Assembly (NCBI GenBank): GCA_038205805.1
Contig: JBBRBO010000002.1
Span: 70,150 to 134,149, forward strand
Direction: 5' to 3'
Length of the DNA stretch: 64,000 nucleotides
From: JBBSBY01 sp038205805
GTDB lineage: Bacteria > Desulfobacterota > Desulfomonilia > Desulfomonilales > Desulfomonilaceae
The position numbers were made by a program, and so were the translations under genes. The stretch's first letter is position 1; each line of letters begins with the position of its first letter. Of the stretch, positions 17,032-25,282 are shown piece after piece. Under the pieces are notes generated by a model that saw only the letters and a program-made list of their open reading frames with translations, was not told where the DNA came from and did no database searches.

Positions 17032-17544
17032 CTAAGCCCGAGTCATCAGCTTCTGGAGCTGCTTGGCATCCATCATGGAAATATCCACGATCTCGTAGCC
17101 TGCCACCGGCTTGGGGCCGCTCCTATTGACCCACCTGCACTTGGCGTTGAAAACAACCGTCACGGCGTTTCCGAATCCTCCCCGTATGATGAAGCATTTC
17201 TCTTGGGCGATTTCGCTCTGGATGCCTTCAATACAGATGCCCGTTTCAGATAAGTCTTTAATCACACCTGGAACAAAGGGATTATCGTTTTCGTAAATAC
17301 TTAGCGGTGTCGTGATTCGTCGTCTCGGGACGTTGCGCAGTGTGGACGCATCGGGTATTTGATAAAGATTGCGGCTTTCCGACAGCTCGGTATTGTCGAG
17401 CACCTGAAAGTCGATCAGCTTCCGAAAGGCCTTACGAAGCGCAACCGATGAAAAACGGTATTTCTCCATAAGTTCCGCGGATGTGTAGCCCGCTCGAATG
17501 TCATTGACCACTTCTCTCAGGCTAATAACTCTTTTTTCCGGCAT
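17032..17544 (-). CDS. HTH-like + PilZ domain protein (paralogue 1)
   Basis: The 170-residue protein has two parts. Residues 1-55 look like a helix-turn-helix (SLREVVNDIRAGYTSAELME, then SSVALRKAFRKLIDF). The C-terminal half is a PilZ-type c-di-GMP module with an Arg cluster PRRRITT and the DLSETGICIEG loop (D-x-S-x-x-G), ending GYEIVDISMMDAKQLQKLM. It is probably a c-di-GMP-responsive cytoplasmic regulator. A clear paralogue is at 55937-56461 with the same domain order and the same VDIS C-terminal signature. The partner or target is unknown. It stands alone and convergent with the coiled-coil gene. Confidence 0.75.
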   Translation of the reverse strand: MPEKRVISLREVVNDIRAGYTSAELMEKYRFSSVALRKAFRKLIDFQVLDNTELSESRNLYQIPDASTLRNVPRRRITTPLSIYENDNPFVPGVIKDLSETGICIEGIQSEIAQEKCFIIRGGFGNAVTVVFNAKCRWVNRSGPKPVAGYEIVDISMMDAKQLQKLMTRA

Positions 17545-17677
17545 TCCACACCTTTCCGCCCCCTCAGAGTGCGCCCGTGTGAAAGTCGGGCCTACAAGCA
17601 GTATAACAATCTAATGGCTACTAGGGAAATACCCTTGAAGATCGTTGAGAGTAATTCTGTAGGAATCCGGAAACAAG

Positions 17678-17720
17678 AGCCGGTTGCGTTGTTCCGGCCG
17701 CTTTCCATCCGGCTGTTTTT
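17678..17720 (+). terminator. Possible terminator/alternative RNA structure before the glycosyltransferase
   Basis: AGCCGG (17678-17683) can pair with CCGGCT (17709-17714) followed by GTTTTTG. The 5' arm also lies inside a second possible hairpin, CCGGAAACAA (17667-17676) with TTGTTCCGG (17689-17697). The two partly exclude each other. Confidence 0.3.
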
Positions 17721-17835
17721 GTCTTATCGTGTCGGCTGGTTATTGAGGCGCCTTCCGATCCACTGATTCTGACCGTTTACCGGACTAAGGCCTTCCAGTT
17801 GAGTGACGCAGTAGGTAGTACAAGAAGGGAACGGC

Positions 17836-18909
17836 ATGGCGAAGATACTCTACGGTGTGATGGGGGACGCCCGAGGACACGTGAATCGCTCCACCATTGT
17901 GGCTGAGGACCTCAGGGGCAAGGGACATGAAGTCGTTTTCGTCGGCGGCGGGCACGTCCTCGGCTTGAGACAAAAGGGCTACCCGGTGCACGAAGTGCCC
18001 ATTCCCGCGACGCTCTACAAGAATAATGTCGTGGATGTTGTAGGAACCGTCTCCAATGCCATAGGAATTATATTGTCTCCCGTGAAGGTGGTGAGAAGAT
18101 TGGTCGGTGTAATTCGGGAGTTCGATCCTGATCTCATCATAACGGATTACGAGTATTTCACTCCCCTGGCGGGACGCCGCGCCGGTCGTCCAGTGGTTAG
18201 CTTGGATCATCAGCATATTGTGAGCGAATGCGTCTATCAAACTCAACCGAAACAGCCTCTGGGTCGATTTCTCATTGAGGCGCCGATGCGCGCCCTGTTT
18301 AGTCGCGCCTCCCAGTACTTGATTTCCTCATTCTTTCAGCTACCGGTAAAAGATCCTCAAAGGGCGGAAGTCCTCCCTGCTGTGATACGTCACGAAGCGC
18401 TCATGCGCCGATCGTCCGTGGGCAATCACGTGGTGGTGTATCAGACGTCTCCGACTTTTCATCGCCTGTTCGATGCGCTGGAATGTATGAATACCCGCTT
18501 TGTGGTCTATGGTTTTGGAGCGGCGCCTCGTCGCAAAAATCTAGAGTTCAAAGAATTCTCATCCGAGTGTTTTCTCGACGATCTTGCCTCATGCAGATAT
18601 GCGGTCATTAATGGAGGTCACAACGTAATTTCCGAGGCCTTGGTTCTCGGCAAGCCGCTCATATGTTTTCCGATAGGAAATGCGTACGAACAGTTCCTGA
18701 ACGCCTATTTTGTGCAGAAAAACGGGTATGGCCTATTTTCCCTGGAAACGGAGCCTAAACTTGCCTTGTTCCAAGAAATGGAACAATCGGTGGAGCGCTT
18801 CCGGCGTACCATTACTCGTGAAAATCATTGCGGCAACACCATAGTGATCGAGCGGCTTGAGAAACTGCTGAATCTCGGGAGCGTGTTCAATCCACCAGAT
18901 GGTCACTGA
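17836..18909 (+). CDS. Glycosyltransferase of the MJ1255/VC2487 (GT28-like) type
   Basis: The 357-residue protein opens ILYGVMGDARGHVNRSTIVA, the glycine/histidine N-terminal loop of GT-B transferases that resemble MurG and UDP-glucuronosyltransferases, and has the C-terminal donor-site region YAVINGGHNVISEALVLGKP, where GGHN replaces the GG-T-E-loop style motif. FDPDLIITDYEYFTPLAGRR matches the conserved hypothetical MJ1255-type family from memory. Substrates are unknown; a cell-surface glycan or glycolipid is likely. AAGGGA precedes ATG 17836. The following gene, 136 nt away on the same strand, encodes a polytopic membrane protein that may act with it. Confidence 0.7.
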   Translation: MAKILYGVMGDARGHVNRSTIVAEDLRGKGHEVVFVGGGHVLGLRQKGYPVHEVPIPATLYKNNVVDVVGTVSNAIGIILSPVKVVRRLVGVIREFDPDLIITDYEYFTPLAGRRAGRPVVSLDHQHIVSECVYQTQPKQPLGRFLIEAPMRALFSRASQYLISSFFQLPVKDPQRAEVLPAVIRHEALMRRSSVGNHVVVYQTSPTFHRLFDALECMNTRFVVYGFGAAPRRKNLEFKEFSSECFLDDLASCRYAVINGGHNVISEALVLGKPLICFPIGNAYEQFLNAYFVQKNGYGLFSLETEPKLALFQEMEQSVERFRRTITRENHCGNTIVIERLEKLLNLGSVFNPPDGH

Positions 18910-19045
18910 AGGGGGCGTTGCAACCAGCGCGTATTTCCATTACCTCTCTGAGCGAAACTTTGGTATATCCGTAAGAAGCCACTGCGTAAAATATATTAAT
19001 ATTGACGCACGGGAAACCTTATAGCCCGTGCGGTTTAGGTATCAC

Positions 19046-20827
19046 ATGAAAATACTCACGCCGCTCCCCACCCTCAACGCCAAGAATGTTGGTCTCGTGG
19101 CGCTGGGACTTACGGCGGCCTTCCTCATAGGACAAGGCGTCACCCTTTTCAACCCTTATGCTCTCAATGATGACGGCCGGCAGCAAACCTACTGGATGCA
19201 GCAGTGGCTTGATCCGGAGTTGTATCAGAACGATCTGCTCACGGAGTACGCCAAGTTTTATGTGCCCTGGGGAGTGAAAGCGGTGAATTATATCGCCGCC
19301 CAGGTGGTTAACCCCTTGTTGTTTTCAAAGCTACTCACGCTCATCTTGTTTGTCGTCGCGGGATCTTTTGTCTTTGCTTTGGCGCTTCAACTAGGCGATG
19401 AATTAACGGCGTATTTTGCCGTGTGCTTCTTCACGCTTTTCGGGTCGTTTATGATGAAGATTTCGGGAGGCCTTTCCCAAAGCTTCGTGTATCCCATGCT
19501 GTTGGCCTACTTGTATTTCATTTCGCGAGACCGGATTGCAGCGGCCGGCGTCACCATAGGCCTCCAAGGTGTGTTCAACCCGTATCTGTTCGTGCTATGC
19601 GCGGCCACGCAGATTCTCTATCTGGCGCATACGCGCCAAAAGGAGATCTTTAGCGTTGTCATGTGGGTATGGGGTGTCTTTCGTAAGCCGCAGCAGGTTA
19701 TAGCGAACCCTGCCCGCAGCCGTAGAACGGTCGCCGCATCACGCTATCGGCGCAAAGAACCCGTCAAGGCTCAACCGATGGCGCCCGTGCCGTTTATGTT
19801 GTGTCAGATACCCATTTTGCTGGGCTTTTTTGCCGTGCTCCTGAAGCACCTCTTTTTATACAATCCTAAGATCGGCTCGCTTGTCACCGCGGCGCAAATG
19901 GCCGGACTACCGGAATACGGCCCCCACGGTCGCTATTGGCTGTATCCCGTTCCGTCTTTCTTTCGAGAGATTATTCTGGAGCCGTGGATCTTCAACGCCG
20001 GCTTCGAAAACACCGGACTTGTCGCGAGTTGGCTGTTTGTAATTGCACTTATTCTTATGGTGGCCTTGGCGATACGGAACCGCGAAGCCGCTCCGGATTT
20101 CGATTACTACAAAGGGTTCCGAGTTTTTTTATATTTGGCGCCGGCATCGCTGGTGTTATACATCGCGGCTCGTATGGTCCTGCTCAAGCTGTTCATCCCT
20201 TCGCGGTATCTCGAATACTCCATTAACGTGTTTTATTGCCTCGTGGCCGCTATATGTCTAAGGATCGTGGTGGAGTCATGCGGCCTCAAGAAACACGGCC
20301 GAGTCATTGTGGCCGCGCTCTTGCTCATAGGCGGGATAAGGCTTTACGGGCTCAGTGTGTTCGATTACTCCCAGTACGCCGATCTCTACAAGTTCCTGCA
20401 CACTACCCCCAAGTCGGCGCTCACTGCCGGACATCCCGAACTCATGGACAACACGCTCACCTTCGGGCGACGCAAGGCGCTCGTAACATACGAGCTTTCC
20501 CACACGTGGATTCAACCGTATTGGGACGAGATTCGTCAACGGACGTTCGATCTCTTCAAGGCGTATTATTCGAACAACCCCGAAGACGTGAGAGAATTCA
20601 GCCGCAAATACAACATCGACTACCTCGTGGTCCGGGAATCGGATTTTTATGCCCCAAAGCTCAGGAAACCGAAGTATTTTCCTCCCTTCGACGACTACAT
20701 CAAAGACATAGCGAAACCATGCGGCAGTTTTGCGGTGCTGGACTCGAGGGAGTTCCCGCCCATCTACTGCAAAGACGGCATCCGCGTTCTGAAGATGACA
20801 AACTCCGATTCGCCGCCTCAAAAGTGA
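19046..20827 (+). CDS. Polytopic membrane protein, possible GT-C-like
   Basis: The 593-residue protein has about ten hydrophobic segments (for example VGLVALGLTAAFLIG, LTLILFVVAGSFVFALAL, FMLCQIPILLGFFAVLL, ASWLFVIALILMVALAI) and a soluble C-terminal domain of about 130 residues (from YADLYKFLHTTP to the end). The loop after the first helix has LNDDGRQQTYWMQQWLDPELY, resembling the acidic first loop of GT-C membrane glycosyltransferases. ATG 19046 is chosen with TTTAGG upstream; a GTG at 19028 is possible. It follows the glycosyltransferase gene. Function is not established; a role in envelope glycan export or assembly is a guess. Confidence 0.6.
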   Translation: MKILTPLPTLNAKNVGLVALGLTAAFLIGQGVTLFNPYALNDDGRQQTYWMQQWLDPELYQNDLLTEYAKFYVPWGVKAVNYIAAQVVNPLLFSKLLTLILFVVAGSFVFALALQLGDELTAYFAVCFFTLFGSFMMKISGGLSQSFVYPMLLAYLYFISRDRIAAAGVTIGLQGVFNPYLFVLCAATQILYLAHTRQKEIFSVVMWVWGVFRKPQQVIANPARSRRTVAASRYRRKEPVKAQPMAPVPFMLCQIPILLGFFAVLLKHLFLYNPKIGSLVTAAQMAGLPEYGPHGRYWLYPVPSFFREIILEPWIFNAGFENTGLVASWLFVIALILMVALAIRNREAAPDFDYYKGFRVFLYLAPASLVLYIAARMVLLKLFIPSRYLEYSINVFYCLVAAICLRIVVESCGLKKHGRVIVAALLLIGGIRLYGLSVFDYSQYADLYKFLHTTPKSALTAGHPELMDNTLTFGRRKALVTYELSHTWIQPYWDEIRQRTFDLFKAYYSNNPEDVREFSRKYNIDYLVVRESDFYAPKLRKPKYFPPFDDYIKDIAKPCGSFAVLDSREFPPIYCKDGIRVLKMTNSDSPPQK

Positions 20828-20847
20828 TGAACGGGCCGCCGCAGCGA

Positions 20848-21357
20848 CTAGAATCGGTAATCTCTCATCAGCCGGTCCTTTTCTTCTGAGTCATCGTTGT
20901 CGAAGAGGATTGCGGCTACCTCTCCGAATATCCCGGAGAGCTTAATGAGTCCCACGAATTTCCCATTTTCCATAACGGGGAGCATGCTGACGCAATGTTC
21001 GATCATAATGTCCAACGCCGTAACAATACTGTCTTCGCAGTTCAATGTAGTGGTAAAAGGCCGCACGAGATTCCGCACTGGCTCCGCCGACGGGGGAGAA
21101 ACGTCCGCCGCGATTTCAGGGACCGGCTTACTCCAGCGGGGACGGTCGCTTTTTAAGAGATCCAACAGATGCACAAATCCCAACAAGTTATAATGTTCGT
21201 CAAAGACAAGGGGAGTCGAATGCCCGTGCTCCAGCTTGCGGTCTTCGGTGACGATACGCAGTATTCTGATGGCGGTGTCCACGTCCGTATCGGACCGGAG
21301 CTGAGGCCATTCACTTGGTCGCACCATGAGTTTGGATACGGGAACCCTATGGGGCAT
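20848..21357 (-). CDS. CBS-domain pair protein
   Basis: The 169-residue protein consists of two CBS motifs (about 5-70 and 90-155): TPLVFDEHYNLLGFVHLLDLL and MLPVMENGKFVGLIKLSGIF are the two strand-turn-helix ends. Such pairs bind adenine nucleotides and gate transporters or enzymes. A ribosome site GGGAGG lies 8 nt before ATG 21357. It is 75 nt downstream of the ArsB/NhaD-like transporter on the same strand, so it may regulate that transporter; this is an inference from position. Confidence 0.82.
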   Translation of the reverse strand: MPHRVPVSKLMVRPSEWPQLRSDTDVDTAIRILRIVTEDRKLEHGHSTPLVFDEHYNLLGFVHLLDLLKSDRPRWSKPVPEIAADVSPPSAEPVRNLVRPFTTTLNCEDSIVTALDIMIEHCVSMLPVMENGKFVGLIKLSGIFGEVAAILFDNDDSEEKDRLMRDYRF

Positions 21358-21432
21358 GGAAGATTCCTCCCTTTGTTGCGTAATGACTGCTGCATTGAAA
21401 CAGGCCGGCTTTACGACCCGCCCACGCCCGAC

Positions 21433-23235
21433 TCAGAATGCGAGCAGCAAGTATATTGATGAAATAATGAGACTAAAAATTGTTATCGGCGCCGCTTCCC
21501 GAAAGAAGCGTCCGAACGTGATCTTATACCCCGCCTTTTCCGCTATTCCTACTGTGACCACATTGGCCGATGCGCCGATTATGGTGCCATTCCCCCCGAA
21601 GCACGCTCCTAGGGCCAAAGCCCACCATATGACCCCTGATTCCGCGCCCGGTGTGGTGCGGTTGAGAAAGACCACAATGGGGAGCATCGCGGCCGTGTAA
21701 GGGATATTATCTACGACCGCGCTGGCTATCGCGGAGACCCAAAGAACGATCAATATAGTGGCGGTTATATTGCCTGAAGACACTTTAAGAATAGCGTCTG
21801 CGACTGATTGCAGGATGCCGGTGTGTTCCGCCGCGCCTACCACGATGAACAGCATGATGAAGAACACCAGCGACGGCCACTCGATGTCGTTTTCGAGCAA
21901 TTCCGCCATGTCCGTGCGGGTGACGAGAATGGCTAGGCCTGCGCCGAATATGGCCGCTACGCTGACCTCCATGTGAAAGAACCCGTGCATCGTGAACAGC
22001 ACGATGACGCCCAGCAAGACGGCGCCACCCCATCGAAGGATTGAGTGATCCGTGATGGGGTACTTCTCTTTGAGGTACCCGACCATAGAGTCAACATCTT
22101 GGACCTTCGATTTTTCAAAGGTCGCCTGGTAATGATATTTGTTGTAAACAAGTTGGGCGATCAGGGTGACAAGCACCACCGGCCCGAGGTTAATGACGAA
22201 ATCATTGAAACTGAGCCCCGCATAGGAGCCGATGAGGATATTCGGGGGATCGCCCACGCTGGTCGCCGTGCCTCCAATATTTGAAGCCAGTATCTCGGGG
22301 AGGAGAAAAACGAAGGGGGATACCCGCAGCGCCAGGGCAATTTCGATGGTGATGGGCGTCAGCAATAACATTGTCGTGACGTTGTCTAAGAAGGCGCTCG
22401 TAACAGCGGAAATGATGCATAGCGCCGACGACAGAACGAAGATGCGTCCTTTGGAGAGTTGAAAGGACTTGTAAGCCATCCACTGAAAAATTCCGGACTT
22501 CTTTAAGACGCCAACTATGAGCATCATGCCTATAAGGAGGAAAACCACATTCCAATCCACTGCACGCATGGCCTGCTCATACGTAATAATTCTAAAATCC
22601 TCGTGAAATGTTCCTATACTGTGCGTAATGAGCAAAAGCGCCGAAGCCCCAAGAAAAGCCGCCAAGGTGCGATGGAGCAACTCGAACATGATCGTAACGT
22701 ATACCAGGATGAAGACTCCGAGCGCAATCCAGAACGCCGGCCCTTTGGTCCTTTCCAGAGTTGCTGCGAGCTGAGCCACAAACCGGCGTTCGCCGTTTTC
22801 CACTCCTTGGTCGTGAATGTTGAGTCGAAGGGGATCTGTAGGCGCAAAGCCGGATCTTGTGATCTTTACACTCCATTCACCATCCACGATGGTTTTCACA
22901 TCCTTGGTGAATTCCACGACGAACAAACCCTTCTGACCGGTGGAGAATTCTTGTCCGCCGGGTGTTTGGCGCTTGGGTAGGCTGGGTTTTCCATCGAGGT
23001 AAGGAATAATCGAAGCGTCTGGAACAGGAGCGCCTGTAGCGTCAATTACTCTGCCTTGAATGGTCAATGTTGCCGACTCCGCGGCGTCGGCGGGCTGCGA
23101 AGCGGCCACGGCCATCAAGAAGGCCGGACACAGAAGAATAATGACGAACGCTGCGACGTGCAATAAACGTGGGATCCGCCACGCTGTCTGCGATGTCGCC
23201 ATGTCGGCTGCGAGTTCTGAAAGAAATAGAAACAC
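21433..23235 (-). CDS. ArsB/NhaD/OCA2-type ion transporter with extracytoplasmic N-terminal domain
   Basis: The 600-residue protein has an N-terminal hydrophobic segment (near 25-46), a soluble domain of about 110 residues that resembles a carboxypeptidase-regulatory-like beta sandwich (TIQGRVIDATGAPVPDASI), then 11 or so membrane helices. Transport signatures of the ion transporter superfamily are VTSAFLDNVTTMLLLTPI, NIGGTATSVGDPPNILIGS, IASAVVDNIPYTAAMLP and GACFGGNGTIIGASANVV. The substrate (Na+/H+, arsenite or dicarboxylate) cannot be settled by eye. GTG 23235 follows AAGGTG; ATG 23202 is an alternative. A CBS protein follows in the same direction. Confidence 0.82.
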   Translation of the reverse strand: MFLFLSELAADMATSQTAWRIPRLLHVAAFVIILLCPAFLMAVAASQPADAAESATLTIQGRVIDATGAPVPDASIIPYLDGKPSLPKRQTPGGQEFSTGQKGLFVVEFTKDVKTIVDGEWSVKITRSGFAPTDPLRLNIHDQGVENGERRFVAQLAATLERTKGPAFWIALGVFILVYVTIMFELLHRTLAAFLGASALLLITHSIGTFHEDFRIITYEQAMRAVDWNVVFLLIGMMLIVGVLKKSGIFQWMAYKSFQLSKGRIFVLSSALCIISAVTSAFLDNVTTMLLLTPITIEIALALRVSPFVFLLPEILASNIGGTATSVGDPPNILIGSYAGLSFNDFVINLGPVVLVTLIAQLVYNKYHYQATFEKSKVQDVDSMVGYLKEKYPITDHSILRWGGAVLLGVIVLFTMHGFFHMEVSVAAIFGAGLAILVTRTDMAELLENDIEWPSLVFFIMLFIVVGAAEHTGILQSVADAILKVSSGNITATILIVLWVSAIASAVVDNIPYTAAMLPIVVFLNRTTPGAESGVIWWALALGACFGGNGTIIGASANVVTVGIAEKAGYKITFGRFFREAAPITIFSLIISSIYLLLAF

Positions 23236-23714
23236 TCCAAATCACCTTATCAATTGGTAATGGGTCACCGCCTTGACGGGACTCTGCGTCCGGTGATCGC
23301 AGAGGCAAGGCTTGTTTCTCCCTCAGTCCACCTTACCGCGGGCCTAGTAGGCGCTTGTTTCCCGTTGAACAGTTTCCAAGTTGTTGTGCGCCGTGCTCTA
23401 CAAACAAGCGCTTACATATTTCACTTTTGTAGGATACTTGATAGCTGCAAAAATGGTAACCAATAGGGAGGAGAGGCTACTACTTACTTGGTCTCGAAGT
23501 CGCTACCGGTATGTTTCCAACCCCCGGTGAATTTTTTTGGAACACCTCCCGAAAGAGGGTGTCTGAACCGAACAGATACCTACCTTTTGAACTTATATTT
23601 CATAGAAAGGCCCTGCGTCCCTACCATGCGCATGGGCCTTTCCTTTGTACGAACTTACTGGATACGAGTTAGGCGTCACATGAGCGGGCTCCCGCCGAAT
23701 GAGAGACCAACTTG
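23236..23714 (+). other. Gene-free stretch with strong hairpins
   Basis: GAAAGGCCCTGCG (23605-23617) pairs with CGCATGGGCCTTTC (23629-23642) with one bulged T, a 13-bp stem. CTTTG follows on the plus strand and no T run on the minus. A second hairpin, ACACCTC with GAGGGTGT (23542-23562), lies 40 nt before. No matching RNA family recognised. Confidence 0.4.
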
Positions 23715-24956
23715 TCAGTGCTCCCGCTTCTCAAAAAATTCAAGTGTGATTTCTGCGGCGGTTTTCGTCTGCGTCTGAATCAAGCTGTTGCGTATCCAAT
23801 CGAACCCCTGTTTGGTGACGCGGATCAAATTGGCGTCCGTGCGAAAGCGCTCCAGCCATTCGGCCATGGCGCCGGCGTTCGCAGAGTCTTGCAACAGCTC
23901 CGGTGTCAGGAGCGGACGCCCGCACTCTCCGCAGGGAATGCGAATTCCCTCGGCTGCTAGAAGGGCCAGAGGAGACCCAGTCTCGCGTTCGGATTGGATC
24001 GCCAGCACGTTCGACATGGCCACATGGATGTCCTTATCCATAACAAGCGGTTTCAGGATGTGCATCGCCAGGAACCACGTGAATCCGTCCAATATGTAGG
24101 CCACCGCATGGGGCATCCCGCATAGAGCCGCCTGCAAGGTGGCCGTCCCGGATGTGACGAGTCCATAGTCGCAAGCCGCCATCACCGACGCGGCGCCCCC
24201 GCGAGTGACAATCACCTCTACACGAGCGCTCTGGAGGGCTGTTTGCACTAATCCCGCCAGATGTTCGCCGGCCAGCGGTAAGAGAAACTGAGTGTCCGGA
24301 AACCGGCCGGTGTGGATGCGCGCCGCCTCGAGCATGAGAGGCGCCATTCGCGCAACCTCAGCCTGTCTGCTCCCTGGGACAAGTGCGCAAGCGAACGGGG
24401 CGGTGACGCCAAGTTCGTCCCGAATAGAGCGTTTGTCCGCCGCCGCGGGGACTTCCGATGCCATGCCGTGTCCCACAAAGTCGGCCTGCAATCCCGCATT
24501 CCGATAGATTTGCGCTTCAAAGGGGAAGATGGTCATCATTCGATCCACCCGCGTCGCAATCTTCTCGATTCTCCCTTTGCGCCAAGCCCACACCTGCGGG
24601 CTAATGTAGTAATAGACGGGCGTGCCGGCCCGCTTGGCAAAGGAACACAGGCGTATGTTCACATCCGGGAAGTCTACGGGGATAAACAGGTCATGGCGTC
24701 CGCTGAGCAGCTCACGTTTCATGGTGTTGTAAGATGCCAAAATGAGGCGGAGTTTGCCGAAGCCTTCACTGAGCCCTATGGTGTTGACGTCTCGATAGTG
24801 ATGGAGCAGCTCCATACCGGCGTCCGCGAGCATGTCACCTCCGATGCCGTAGAACCTGATGTCTGGGCGTTGCACCTTCACAGCCGCCACGAGAGAGGCT
24901 GCATGGTGATCTCCGGAAGCTTCGCCGGCGAGCATAAGGACTGATGGATTATTCAT
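23715..24956 (-). CDS. lpxB: Lipid-A-disaccharide synthase
   Basis: Joins UDP-2,3-diacylglucosamine and lipid X in lipid A synthesis; peripheral inner-membrane enzyme. The 413-residue protein begins VLMLAGEASGDHHAASLV, the family N-terminal signature, followed by FYGIGGDMLADAGMELL, VDFPDVNIRLCSFAKRAGTPVYYYISPQVWAWRKGRI, and LVPGSRQAEVARMAP. ATG 24956 fits the family start; the open frame extends 24 codons further upstream without family similarity. The C-terminal 80 residues are longer than usual and carry CGECGRPLL, a Cys pair not typical for LpxB. It stands apart from lpxA, lpxC and lpxD, none of which is in the window. Confidence 0.93.
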   Translation of the reverse strand: MNNPSVLMLAGEASGDHHAASLVAAVKVQRPDIRFYGIGGDMLADAGMELLHHYRDVNTIGLSEGFGKLRLILASYNTMKRELLSGRHDLFIPVDFPDVNIRLCSFAKRAGTPVYYYISPQVWAWRKGRIEKIATRVDRMMTIFPFEAQIYRNAGLQADFVGHGMASEVPAAADKRSIRDELGVTAPFACALVPGSRQAEVARMAPLMLEAARIHTGRFPDTQFLLPLAGEHLAGLVQTALQSARVEVIVTRGGAASVMAACDYGLVTSGTATLQAALCGMPHAVAYILDGFTWFLAMHILKPLVMDKDIHVAMSNVLAIQSERETGSPLALLAAEGIRIPCGECGRPLLTPELLQDSANAGAMAEWLERFRTDANLIRVTKQGFDWIRNSLIQTQTKTAAEITLEFFEKREH

Positions 24957-25282
24957 GTATGGATTCCGTGGTGTGGTTAAGGAGTCAATGTATAAATCGT
25001 TGAGGAACACACCGATTTCCCTTAGCACAGGAAACCACGATTGGCAAAGCCTCGGCGCCCATCTATGTCACGCAGGTAGGATCTTGCTTCGGCCCGGTTC
25101 TTCATGGTAACTTCCAGTGCCCGAGACAGGTGAACCCGTCCCGATTGGTCCAAACAGCGGCAGTGTATACTTCACCGGCTTGCGGAGAGGTGTATTCACT
25201 CTGCTTTCATGTCGCCGTTGCAGGATGTATGAACTCCCGGTGAACGGTTACCATTCTTGTTATTCTGTAAGGCGGTATTCGC
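24957..25282 (+). other. Divergent gap between lpxB and the RND operon
   Basis: This 326-bp region must hold the promoters of both units. No convincing -35/-10 pair stands out. AAGGCGG just before 25283 is the ribosome site of the fusion protein. Confidence 0.3.

Noticed and set aside
23490..23645. 6S RNA-like appearance of the region after lpxB
   Set aside because: The two ends do not pair into a closing stem and the conserved central bubble is not recognisable.
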